Below are positions 15,110 through 21,669 of a DNA stretch of 21,978 nucleotides, in pieces. The position numbers and the translations under genes are program-made. The stretch comes from a virus. Below the pieces are notes generated by a model. That model ran no database searches and was not told where the DNA came from. It was given only the letters and a program-made list of their open reading frames with translations. Where the stretch lies: positions 1 to 21,978 of IMG/VR virus record IMGVR_UViG_3300046535_000459, one strand, 5' to 3'. Position 1 is the first letter of the stretch. Each line of letters begins with the position of its first letter.

Positions 15110-15988
15110 TCACAGATAGCGCCGGATTTCATAGTCACCGTCACCAAAGAGGTCATAGACCCCTTCGTCAATCGGTGCCGACCCGTGGCCGCTCGTCGTC
15201 TTGGCCTTGGGGTTGTATACAACCTCGACATGGTGGTGCGGCGCGGGTCCGTATAGGACAAGGTCGCCCACCTGCGCGTGCTCCTCCGCGACGCGCGTGC
15301 CGTGTTCGCCCTCCGTACCCGTCCAGCCGACGCCGGACCCGCTGGGGCTGTCTAGGCCGCAGCAGATGTAGATGCCGTCGGCGTAGGTCGAACAGTCCCA
15401 CCGATGGCCGTTCGGCATCGCCCTCAGAATGTGATCGGTGTCCGGAGTCGCACCCGACATGCTGTAGTAGTTATTCTGAGCGCCGATGGAGCAGTTGCGC
15501 ATCGCCGTGTGGAGCGCGAAGTGAAGACGCTGGCGAGCGGTTCCGCCCTGGACGTGATTGTGATCCGGAGTCAGCGAGACACCGTGTTCCCTGCGATACT
15601 TCTCGATGGCAGCTTCAGCTTCGCCCTTGCCCTTGTTGAGCTTATGGATCGCCTGCTGATTCAGCTTGATCTGGCCAAGCCAGTACTGGGCTCGACTGTG
15701 CTGCTTGTAGGCGATGTGGCCTTGACGGAGTGCTTCCTTGTCCCGGCGTGTAGATGCCCGCAGCTTCGCTTCGCCTTGGTCGTGCTTCACCACTCCGCTT
15801 TCGCTGAGCAGCCGGTGGGCTTCTTTCCGGAGCGCCTCAGCCTGCTTCTGGTGCTTCTCTTTCTGCTGCTCGGCTTTGTATGCGCGTTTCCTGAATGCTC
15901 CGTACCGGCGCTGCGCTCGCGCCAGCTGGCTGTGCCTGGTCTGTAGCTTGCCGATGGTGTTCAGCAGCCACTCTCTTAGCTTGGTCAT
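15110..15988 (-). CDS. Endolysin with NlpC/P60- or CHAP-like peptidase domain
   Basis: The product is 292 aa from an ATG at 15988 that overlaps the upstream stop (ATGA) and has GGGAG six bases upstream. Residues 1-135 form a long, very basic helical or coiled-coil region without a signal peptide. Residues 150-195 are an intermediate region. Residues 196-290 contain the papain-like core: WDCSTYADGIYICCG with nucleophile Cys199, VGDLVLYGP at 240-248, and HHHVEVVY at 251-258 supplying the His, then GHGS at 267-270. It should cut peptidoglycan peptide bonds. Export would need a holin. The exact family, NlpC/P60 or CHAP, cannot be decided by eye. Confidence 0.88.
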   Translation of the reverse strand: MTKLREWLLNTIGKLQTRHSQLARAQRRYGAFRKRAYKAEQQKEKHQKQAEALRKEAHRLLSESGVVKHDQGEAKLRASTRRDKEALRQGHIAYKQHSRAQYWLGQIKLNQQAIHKLNKGKGEAEAAIEKYRREHGVSLTPDHNHVQGGTARQRLHFALHTAMRNCSIGAQNNYYSMSGATPDTDHILRAMPNGHRWDCSTYADGIYICCGLDSPSGSGVGWTGTEGEHGTRVAEEHAQVGDLVLYGPAPHHHVEVVYNPKAKTTSGHGSAPIDEGVYDLFGDGDYEIRRYL

Positions 15989-16425
15989 TCGCTGCTCCCT
16001 TGTTTGACTACCTTTGTTTGATTGCCTGGAACTACCAACGTGCACTTGATCCGCGCAAACCGTTCGTTGATGTCAACTTCCAACTGGTGAATCTGTTTGG
16101 CGACCAGTTCGCGGAAGACTTCCGGTGGAATAGACGGGAAGAGTTTGGGGTCCGTATTTTCCGCTTGGATGATTTGGATCTTGAAGTATTGGCGGAGTCC
16201 GGCCCGCAGGTTGTTGTTACGGTAGCAGCTGGCTGTCAGAACGGCATTGACTGATTCTTCGCGGTTCGTTCGCTCGCCTTCAAGCTTGTAGAAGCCAAGT
16301 GATGTGTACAAGAACAGCACGACTATGGCGACCTTCAGCCAGTGACGGTCCCACCAACTAACTGGGTGGACGGGTACAACATAGCCCTCGTCATCTAGTT
16401 TGTATCGGGGCGGCTTTCGATTCAA
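15985..16425 (-). CDS. Single-pass membrane protein in the lysis cassette
   Basis: The product is 146 aa from a TTG at 16425, overlapping the upstream TGA as TTGA with GGAGG six bases upstream, which favours this start over the GTG and ATG further up. Residues 1-28 are polar and Pro/Trp-rich. Residues 29-46 (WLKVAIVVLFLYTSLGFY region) are a transmembrane helix. Residues 47-146 are a mostly helical soluble domain with two Cys (67 and 128). It is coupled to the endolysin gene by ATGA. No family is recognised. A lysis accessory or holin-regulator role is inferred from context only. Confidence 0.72.
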   Translation of the reverse strand: MNRKPPRYKLDDEGYVVPVHPVSWWDRHWLKVAIVVLFLYTSLGFYKLEGERTNREESVNAVLTASCYRNNNLRAGLRQYFKIQIIQAENTDPKLFPSIPPEVFRELVAKQIHQLEVDINERFARIKCTLVVPGNQTKVVKQGSSE

Positions 16426-16565
16426 AACGCTCCTCCGGCATGTAACAATTCCGCTAGGAATGCCAAGGTCAGGACCAATGCGATGTAGCAAAGGATGATG
16501 AATATGCCAATCGTCGCACGTCGTTGGCCGTTGTTGTGCGGATGTTTATGACTGGTCACGATCAT
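16422..16565 (-). CDS. Small membrane protein (47 aa), lysis cassette
   Basis: The start is an ATG at 16565 with GGGAG five bases upstream. It lies inside the end of the preceding gene (20-base overlap). The first 17 residues are polar and His-rich; residues 18-40 are a strongly hydrophobic helix (IGIFIILCYIALVLTLAFLA). A longer reading from 16619 is possible but overlaps more of the upstream gene and lacks a binding site. It may be a holin or antiholin; the sequence alone does not decide. Confidence 0.68.
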   Translation of the reverse strand: MIVTSHKHPHNNGQRRATIGIFIILCYIALVLTLAFLAELLHAGGAF

Positions 16566-16752
16566 TGCCACTCCCGTTGTTGAAGGACGGCATGGCACGG
16601 AGTAGAACATCAGGACCAAAGAACAGTCCGATCAGAAGAATGTACGCGCCCCACGGGGCATTCAACCCACGTGACACCAGTAGGACGCCGAACCCGGCGA
16701 TGGCACACAATCGAGTGATCCAAACCCACGCCGCCTCTGCCTTGCTGCTCAT
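16546..16752 (-). CDS. Two-helix membrane protein, holin candidate
   Basis: The product is 68 aa with ATG at 16752 and a good binding site (GGAGAGG, six bases upstream). Two membrane helices fall near residues 10-27 and 33-52 with a short Gly-Leu-Asn-Ala-Pro turn, then a polar charged tail, the usual form of a class II holin. The second helix contains GAYILLIGLFFGPDVL. It sits 22 bases after the fibre-like gene and begins the run of membrane proteins ending with the endolysin. This is the best holin candidate by topology. Confidence 0.75.
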   Translation of the reverse strand: MSSKAEAAWVWITRLCAIAGFGVLLVSRGLNAPWGAYILLIGLFFGPDVLLRAMPSFNNGSGNDRDQS

Positions 16753-16774
16753 GCAATTCCTCTCCGCCTTCGTC

Positions 16775-17743
16775 CTAGGACGCTACCAACTCGTACATGA
16801 AGCACGTTTGTTTTTCATTGACGGTTCCGTTGCCAACGTTGAGCTTTTCCGCCCGGAGCTTTGCGGTGTGTTCCGCTGCCGTAAGGGCAACCTCCCAGAC
16901 CTGCACCACGGTGCCCTGCCAGTTCCACTGTTCGGCTTTCGCGAACCCGTCTGCCTCGGCATAGCGCGTCTGTTTCGCACCGTCCACATCCAGGTAGCCG
17001 CGAGCTTGCGTGCTACCTGCCGACGAGCCGCCCAGCTGAAAGTCAAAGACCCCGGTAACGCGGAGCTTGCTCGGCACCGATGGAGTGAGGGTCAGCGTCG
17101 CACCCGGAATGTCCGCCAACGCTCCAAGGGTCAGCGTTCCGGTCGCCGCGACTATGCCGGTCGTCGGTTTGAACTTCGGGCTGGTGACGGCTCCGTCCGC
17201 GAGCTTCGCGGTAGTCACAGCCAGGTTCGCGATCTTCGCCGTCGTGATCGCTTCTTCCGCGAGCTTCGCGGTTTCAACTGCAAGCGCAGCGAGCTTCGTT
17301 GGCGTGACGGCTCCTTCAGCGAGCTTGGCAGCTGTGACAGCTTCAGCGGCTATCTTGGCTGCCGTGATAGCGGCGGTTTTGATCTTCGCGGATTCGACCG
17401 CTTCTTCACCGATCTTGGCAGCGGTGACGGCCAGATTGGCGAGCTTCGCTGTTTCGATGGCCAGCGCCGCGATCTTGCCTGCCGTGATTTTGTTTTCGCC
17501 TATCGTGAGGGCACCGGCGCTCGAGAGCGTGGCGTCGCCGGACAGGGTCTTGTAGAGCGCCGCTCCTGTGCCTTGCGCGACGATCAGCTGGCCGGCAGTG
17601 CCGTCCGCCAGTTCGGCTATCGGAAAGTCATCAAGCAGTTCCTCGATCTGGAGCACGACACCGTACAGATCGGTCGGCACGTCGTCCAGCTGATTCGATT
17701 CGGGTGCTTTGAACCCGTATTTGGGAGTTGTTTTGTAACTCAA
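16775..17743 (-). CDS. Fibre-like virion protein with decapeptide repeats and C1q/TNF-like C-terminal domain
   Basis: The product is 322 aa from TTG at 17743, which overlaps the terminase stop as TTGA and has GGAGG five bases upstream. Residues 1-84 form an N-terminal attachment domain. Residues 85-194 are eleven decapeptide repeats of the form A-V/I-T-x-A-K-I/L-A-x-x with Lys at every tenth residue from 90 to 190. Residues 195-322 are a beta-rich domain (VTGVFDFQLGGSSAGS, YLDVDGAKQTR, VWEVALTAAEHTAKL) resembling the trimeric jelly-roll heads of phage fibres. It is probably a trimeric tail or head fibre that binds host or surface sugars. Its place next to terminase rather than the baseplate makes a head fibre a real alternative. 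Confidence 0.8.
   Translation of the reverse strand: MSYKTTPKYGFKAPESNQLDDVPTDLYGVVLQIEELLDDFPIAELADGTAGQLIVAQGTGAALYKTLSGDATLSSAGALTIGENKITAGKIAALAIETAKLANLAVTAAKIGEEAVESAKIKTAAITAAKIAAEAVTAAKLAEGAVTPTKLAALAVETAKLAEEAITTAKIANLAVTTAKLADGAVTSPKFKPTTGIVAATGTLTLGALADIPGATLTLTPSVPSKLRVTGVFDFQLGGSSAGSTQARGYLDVDGAKQTRYAEADGFAKAEQWNWQGTVVQVWEVALTAAEHTAKLRAEKLNVGNGTVNEKQTCFMYELVAS
17162..17491 (-). repeat. Eleven tandem 30-bp units encoding decapeptides
   Basis: Codons 85-194 of the fibre gene repeat every 30 bases. On the plus strand the units are marked by GAGCTTCGCGG- and GATCTTGGC-like words. Units are diverged, but the reading frame and the Lys codon position are fixed. Copy number could change by recombination. 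Confidence 0.85.
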
Positions 17744-19266
17744 AGTGCCCTCCGGTTCAGTCCGCTCGTGATGTTCTTGCGCTTGCCCTTCCGACGTTTC
17801 AACTGCTCACGGGTTCGGCTCGAGAGTTTCATCCCGGCGTCGGATACAGCCGACATCACAGCCGCGTCTGCACGGTCTGGCGATGGCAACCCACGTTTCT
17901 TCATGTCGTCCTTCGACTCGATACCCACCCTGCCTTTGGAGTCGAGATGCCATTTGATCGAGCCTAGCTGCGACAGAAGGTCGTCGTCCTCGCCAGGTCC
18001 GGGCAGATCAATCTCGCCTTCCTCGCAGAGCTCTTTGAAGGTCCAGAATGTCTCAGCCCGCTTGTTGACGAACCGCTTGGGGTCTCGAGCTTTGTGCCCG
18101 CCTCTGAATTCAAGGACAGGCAGCGACTCCGACCGCAGCGTGTCATATGGTCCGGCTCCGAGTCCGTCCGCGTCCACCCACATCGGCACTTCGCCGTTCC
18201 GGTCCTGGAGCAGTTTGCGGAATGCATTGGTGGTCTTGACGGTGTCCTGCTTGTGGCGCGAGTAGCAGATTCGTATTCGGCCGCCACGGTTCCGGTAGAC
18301 GCAGGTCTCGTCCTGCCCCATCCGGGCGATGTCGGCTCCGTATCTGCCCTTGGCTTTGCCCGACAGTTCGTTGAGCTGCGCAGCCAGCAGCAGGGATGGC
18401 GACAGCAGGGTGTCATCGCTGATGTCCGGGAACAAGCCGAGCACCTTGGACACATAGGTGGGTGAACCTTCGCCCCAGCGCTTGCGCCGCTCGTCCACCC
18501 ATTCCGGAGCGATCAGAAGTTCAAGCAGCCACTCGGGCACGTCCTCACCGGTGAAGGCTGGCGTGTCGGCGTATCCGATGTGGATCGTTTCCCAGCCGGA
18601 ACCCGGAGCGCAGATCTTCTGGAATTGACTCGACGGGTCATCCGGGTTGCCGATGGCTAGGACGCGGCTGTTGGAGTTGGTCACCAGCGAGTCCACGGCG
18701 TCATAGAGCAGTTTCGGAACGCCGCAGGCCTCGTCAATGATGACGAGCACGTACCGCGCGTGGATGCCCTGGAAGGCAGCCTGGTCATAGTCGCTGGGCT
18801 TGCGACCGTAGGCCACCAGTTCCTCGTCGGGTTTGCCTAACCCGCTGCCCATGTACCAGCGAGCATCCAGCGTGAGCCGCCCGGACAGGTCAGCTTTGTT
18901 GTGGAGTTTCCGCATCTCGCGCCAGAGGATCGCGTGGACCTGATTCCAGGTCGGCGCGGTCGTCACAACGAACGCCTCGCCCGCCTTATGAACGCTCAGC
19001 CACCAGCACGCTAGCGCCGACGCATCGAAGCTCTTGCCGGTTCCGTGGCACGAGTGGACAGCGGTGTAGCGATTGCCGACGATTGACTCTGCCACCTCAC
19101 GCTGTTTGCTCCACATGTAGCCATCGATGGATTCGATCCAGCCGACCGGGTCATCTAGGTACGGATGCGGAGTCGGGTCATACGCCTCGGCCAGCGCGAA
19201 CGGATCGACGCGCACCGCCTCCGTCGCGAATAGCTCCTGAGCCTTGCTATCGACCGCGACCGTCAC
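17740..19266 (-). CDS. terL: Terminase large subunit
   Basis: The product is 508 aa, standard for the family. The ATPase domain has Walker A SCHGTGKS at residues 72-79, Walker B VIIDEA at 175-180, and a coupling-type segment LAIGNPDD at 203-210. The nuclease domain has candidate acidic residues Asp312 (GADIARMGQDE), Asp365/Asp367 (WVDADGLG) and Asp464/Asp467 (SPDRADA). The ATPase translocates DNA into the prohead and the RNase H-like domain cuts it. The GTG start overlaps the upstream TGA (GTGA). The C-terminal tail is very basic (KRRKGKRKN). It is separated from the small subunit by seven small genes. Confidence 0.96.
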   Translation of the reverse strand: MTVAVDSKAQELFATEAVRVDPFALAEAYDPTPHPYLDDPVGWIESIDGYMWSKQREVAESIVGNRYTAVHSCHGTGKSFDASALACWWLSVHKAGEAFVVTTAPTWNQVHAILWREMRKLHNKADLSGRLTLDARWYMGSGLGKPDEELVAYGRKPSDYDQAAFQGIHARYVLVIIDEACGVPKLLYDAVDSLVTNSNSRVLAIGNPDDPSSQFQKICAPGSGWETIHIGYADTPAFTGEDVPEWLLELLIAPEWVDERRKRWGEGSPTYVSKVLGLFPDISDDTLLSPSLLLAAQLNELSGKAKGRYGADIARMGQDETCVYRNRGGRIRICYSRHKQDTVKTTNAFRKLLQDRNGEVPMWVDADGLGAGPYDTLRSESLPVLEFRGGHKARDPKRFVNKRAETFWTFKELCEEGEIDLPGPGEDDDLLSQLGSIKWHLDSKGRVGIESKDDMKKRGLPSPDRADAAVMSAVSDAGMKLSSRTREQLKRRKGKRKNITSGLNRRAL

Positions 19267-19451
19267 GCCATCGTCCCCGTTCGCACGATGCCTTCCATCT
19301 GCTCGCGCAGATGCGCCCGCTGCGCGTCGATCTGCTCAAGTGTTGCCTGGCAGCGACGGCATCTGCCGTTGTTATTGAGGCTGTGCCTACACCTACGCAT
19401 GGTCTGCCATTGGAGCCTGGCAGAGTGGCAGTCACGAACGCTTAGCCTCAT
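19263..19451 (-). CDS. Small Cys/His-cluster (zinc ribbon-like) protein
   Basis: The product is 62 aa, coupled on both sides: ATGA overlap with the gene upstream and GTGA with terminase large subunit. Residues 21-34 give Cys-x-His-x7-Cys-x2-Cys (CRHSLNNNGRCRRC), a compact metal-binding pattern, followed by an amphipathic helix at 35-55 (LEQIDAQRAHLREQMEG). A second possible start is Met18, which would leave just the metal motif and helix. Its function is unknown; tight coupling suggests it acts with the terminase. Confidence 0.75.
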   Translation of the reverse strand: MRLSVRDCHSARLQWQTMRRCRHSLNNNGRCRRCQATLEQIDAQRAHLREQMEGIVRTGTMA

Positions 19452-19693
19452 CCTACACCTGCTGCCTTAGCTAGTTGACCGTCGCGGAACCGATCTCGAG
19501 CGCGGTAGTGGGCCTTGGCTAGATTGGAAGCGTGACGCTCCGCGACCGTCTGGCGCCGGAACCGCGACACCAGCGAGCTTCGCGGCTTGCGCTCGGTCGG
19601 CAGCGGACGTTCGCAGATACAGACCAGTGCCGTGTAGCTATCGCCAAACGTCCGGTTACAGTACCGGCATTCGCGGATGGTCGGCTGCTCCAT
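19448..19693 (-). CDS. Small Cys-cluster protein (81 aa)
   Basis: The ATG at 19693 overlaps the upstream TAA by one base (TAATG). The frame is open further upstream, but that part overlaps a real gene and reads as Arg/Ser-rich noise, so I reject it. Residues 9-27 carry Cys9, Cys12, Cys25 and Cys27 (CRYC then CIC), a probable zinc site. The rest is a basic helical region rich in Arg and Lys, suggesting nucleic acid or protein binding. No family is recognised. Confidence 0.72.
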   Translation of the reverse strand: MEQPTIRECRYCNRTFGDSYTALVCICERPLPTERKPRSSLVSRFRRQTVAERHASNLAKAHYRARDRFRDGQLAKAAGVG

Positions 19694-20277
19694 TAGGCTG
19701 ACTCTGCCCATGTCGTGCCTCGGATGTTTGACAGCGGCTCCCACCACGATTCGTCGCACCGCAGGCAGTGAAGCATCGTCCGGCCCACGGTCTGAGCAGG
19801 CTGGCCGTCTAGATCGACCAGCGGAGTGACGTTGTCGTGGTCGCAGCGAGTGACCGGCGCGTTCAGCCACTGGCCGTTCTTCGCGGCTGGGATGACTTCG
19901 ACATCAGCTTTGGGATAGCTGGGGTCGGGAACGGTCGGCGGTGGCCACGACAGGTCCGGTATCGGCGGGTCTTCTTCGGTGGACGGTTTGAACTTGAGCG
20001 TTCCGCCGTTGCCCTCTTCCACGCTGGTCGCCGCCGCGACCGGCCTCACGGTGCCGTCCGTACCGACCAGGATGTTGCCTGCCGTTAGCGGAGTAGCTGG
20101 ACGCCACTGCTGCTGGAGCGTGAAGATGACTTCGCCGGACGCCACCGTATGAGTCGCCTCGACAAACAGGAAGATTGACCCGTCTTCTTCGTTGTAGTAG
20201 AAGCTGCCTGCGTTGACCCAGCCGTTCTGCATCGGCGGCGAGCCAGGCTGCCCAGGGGTGAATTCTTCTAGGGTCAT
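19693..20277 (-). CDS. Unknown protein with C-terminal Cys/His cluster (194 aa)
   Basis: The start is an ATG overlapping the previous stop (ATGA). Residues 15-100 are beta-rich, with Gly and aromatic residues (GSFYYNEEDGSIFLFVEATH) and a Gly-Asn-Ile-Leu-Val-Gly-Thr-Asp-Gly turn. Residues 100-125 are a Pro-rich, Trp-containing linker. Residues 145-174 give Cys145-x-His147 and Cys171-x2-Cys174 with a preceding His170, again a possible zinc ribbon and similar in order to the 62 aa protein. It may be a small virion or packaging accessory protein, but no family is recognised. Confidence 0.75.
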   Translation of the reverse strand: MTLEEFTPGQPGSPPMQNGWVNAGSFYYNEEDGSIFLFVEATHTVASGEVIFTLQQQWRPATPLTAGNILVGTDGTVRPVAAATSVEEGNGGTLKFKPSTEEDPPIPDLSWPPPTVPDPSYPKADVEVIPAAKNGQWLNAPVTRCDHDNVTPLVDLDGQPAQTVGRTMLHCLRCDESWWEPLSNIRGTTWAESA

Positions 20278-20492
20278 GCGAGCGCCGGGTTGGCGCGGGC
20301 AGGACCTCCGTGGGTTGCTATGGTGTTGATGTTCAGCCTGACGAGTGAGTGAGCTGCTTCAGCACAGCCGTCGAATCCATACAGGTCCACGAGCCGACGC
20401 GCGATCCGTGGATGGACGCTGACGTTGGAGCCGGTCGTCGCGATGATCCGCACGCGGTCGTCGTCGCGGCGCTCTATGCCTGCCGTGTTCAC
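20274..20492 (-). CDS. Unknown 72 aa protein
   Basis: The GTG at 20492 overlaps the upstream TGA (GTGA) and the stop overlaps the next ATG (ATGA), so coupling on both sides supports it as real. The sequence is mixed helical and strand, with RVRIIATTGSNVSVHPRIARRLVDLYGFDG in two short segments, an Arg-rich N-terminus, and an Ala/Pro-rich end. No domain is recognised. Confidence 0.7.
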   Translation of the reverse strand: MNTAGIERRDDDRVRIIATTGSNVSVHPRIARRLVDLYGFDGCAEAAHSLVRLNINTIATHGGPARANPALA

Positions 20493-20650
20493 TGGCCCGG
20501 CTCGACTCGCGCACCGGGGTTCGTCTTGCGCCTCAGCTTGGCGCAGACCGTGTCTGCCTGCTTCTGCGTGAAGAAGCCAGCCGACAGCACGAGCTTGGCG
20601 TCACCGCCACCTTCGACTACGCGCCACCGCTTGACGAGTAGCTGGGTCAC
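20489..20650 (-). CDS. Unknown 53 aa basic protein
   Basis: The GTG at 20650 overlaps the upstream TGA (GTGA). The frame is open to 20749 on the 5' side, but that part lies on the membrane protein gene, so the coupled GTG is preferred. It shows a strand-helix pattern: LLVKRWRVVEGGG, KLVLSAGFFTQKQADTVCAKLRRK, then a Pro/Gly tail. The pattern is loosely reminiscent of a SPOR-like fold, which I do not claim. It is coupled to the 72 aa gene. Confidence 0.68.
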   Translation of the reverse strand: MTQLLVKRWRVVEGGGDAKLVLSAGFFTQKQADTVCAKLRRKTNPGARVEPGQ

Positions 20651-20775
20651 GGACTGACATACCTGACCGCTAGAAGGACGAGTGACGAGATCACGACGAC
20701 GATCAGAGTCAGCTTCAGACCGATCAGCAGAGCCAGTAAGCAGAAGCAAGCAATGGTCAGTAGGACGCCGACCAT
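20647..20775 (-). CDS. Small membrane hairpin protein (42 aa)
   Basis: The ATG at 20775 overlaps the upstream TGA by one base (TGATG). A longer frame from a TTG at 20913 exists but covers the gene upstream, so I reject it. Almost the whole protein is hydrophobic: helix 1 about residues 1-17, a short Gly-Leu-Lys turn, helix 2 about residues 21-37. It ends in VRYVSP. It is a membrane protein in the packaging block, with unknown role. Confidence 0.68.
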   Translation of the reverse strand: MVGVLLTIACFCLLALLIGLKLTLIVVVISSLVLLAVRYVSP

Positions 20776-20909
20776 CAGCGCTTCTTTTTGCGCATCAGAT
20801 CGGTGGTGTTGGGTCCTGGCGGTGGCCCGCCTCCGGAACCCTTCCGGCCCGGCATCGTCTGGGGTGGGTTGTTCGCTGGCTTCGCCTCGCCCGGCTTCGG
20901 TTGCGCCAT
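20775..20909 (-). CDS. Small proline/glycine-rich basic protein (44 aa)
   Basis: The start ATG at 20909 follows a perfect AAGGAGGT with seven bases spacing, stronger than most in the window, and the TGA is coupled to the membrane protein (TGATG). The product is MAQPKPGEAKPANN at the start, then Pro/Gly-rich (GSGGGPPPGPN), ending MRKKKR. It is probably disordered, with a basic tail. No function is recognised. The binding site and coupling make it a real gene despite its small size. Confidence 0.7.
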   Translation of the reverse strand: MAQPKPGEAKPANNPPQTMPGRKGSGGGPPPGPNTTDLMRKKKR

Positions 20910-21608
20910 TCAAGCTACCTCCTTCAATATCGACACGTTGTGATTCTCGAGGACGGCAGGCAACTGCTCCCGAATTGCCGGCCCGACCTTCTTACGCTGG
21001 GCTGCGCTTAGCCCAACCTCATTCATCACCGCCTCCAGCAGCTCACCCATCATCGCCGTCTGGGCCTCGGCCAGTAGCGTCTGACGCTCCTGGATGCCCA
21101 TATCGGCGGCGACTTTCGTGATGTGCTTGACGCGGTCCATGATAGCAAGCTGGAGGCGCACCCAACGGTTCGGCACCACGCCTCCGTCGGTCGCTTCAAA
21201 CATCTCGCTCTCATCCAAACCGCCCACCTGGACAGAGCAGTATGCGAGCTGACCGGCGGCCAGATTGAGGAGGCCTTGGATCGCCTGGCCTGGGGTCACG
21301 GGGATCGGGTGGGCCATACCCTCCAGCTCTTCACGAGCAGCCGCGACTATGCCCTTGCCGGTCGATCCGGCGTGGTGCTTGCACTTCCCCGTGCCTGGGT
21401 GGTCGGTGCCCCAGCCCGCCTCGCGCAGACACACGTCGCCGTTGCGCTTCTTGCCCCCACAGGCTTTGGCTCCGTCGCGCCGCACCGCGCGTCCGTTCCT
21501 GCGGGGTTTGCGAGCCTTCCTCATCGTCGCCACGGCGGAAGCATAGCGGTCGGTCGGACGCTCGCGCGTAGGCGAGTCCCAGTCAAACTTCCCATCCCGC
21601 TCTAGCAA
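20910..21608 (-). CDS. Terminase small subunit
   Basis: The product is 232 aa from TTG 21608, or 204 aa from ATG 21524. Neither has a clear binding site, and a hairpin lies directly upstream of the TTG. Residues 29-48 are very basic. Residues 50-80 contain Cys50, Cys60, His70, Cys76 and His79 with AGWGTDHPGTGKC, the metal-binding signature of terminase small subunits in many actinobacterial phages. The rest is helical (RWVRLQLAIMDRVKHITK and following). It recognises the packaging site and recruits the large subunit. Seven small genes separate it from terL. Confidence 0.85.
   Translation of the reverse strand: MLERDGKFDWDSPTRERPTDRYASAVATMRKARKPRRNGRAVRRDGAKACGGKKRNGDVCLREAGWGTDHPGTGKCKHHAGSTGKGIVAAAREELEGMAHPIPVTPGQAIQGLLNLAAGQLAYCSVQVGGLDESEMFEATDGGVVPNRWVRLQLAIMDRVKHITKVAADMGIQERQTLLAEAQTAMMGELLEAVMNEVGLSAAQRKKVGPAIREQLPAVLENHNVSILKEVA
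20917..20924 (-). promoter_or_regulatory. Consensus ribosome binding site inside the end of the terminase small subunit gene
   Basis: AAGGAGGT lies seven bases before the ATG of the 44 aa gene and encodes the last residues of the terminase small subunit. It is a perfect anti-Shine-Dalgarno match and decides that start. Confidence 0.85.
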
Positions 21609-21613
21609 GCCGA

Positions 21614-21635
21614 AGACCCGCTCAAAGGCGGGTCT
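21614..21635 (-). terminator. Intergenic stem-loop upstream of the terminase small subunit
   Basis: On the minus strand AGACCCGC pairs with GCGGGTCT around a six-base loop, extended by weaker pairs. It lies between the unknown gene ending at 21670 and the terminase start. A T-tract is lacking, so it may be a weak terminator, a processing site or a translational control element near the TTG start. Confidence 0.5.
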
Positions 21636-21669
21636 CCGACCAGGCTACCTTTCGGCAGGCGCGTCTAGC

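Noticed and set aside
16565-18265. Plus-strand frame of 566 codons opposite fibre and terminase genes
   Set aside because: It spans two well-supported minus-strand genes; its repetitive Arg/Asp/Gly pattern mirrors the fibre repeats.
20776-20913. Upstream extension of the 42 aa membrane protein from a TTG
   Set aside because: It overlaps the 44 aa gene, which has a perfect ribosome binding site and a coupled stop-start; the extension looks like out-of-frame Arg/Thr/Pro sequence.
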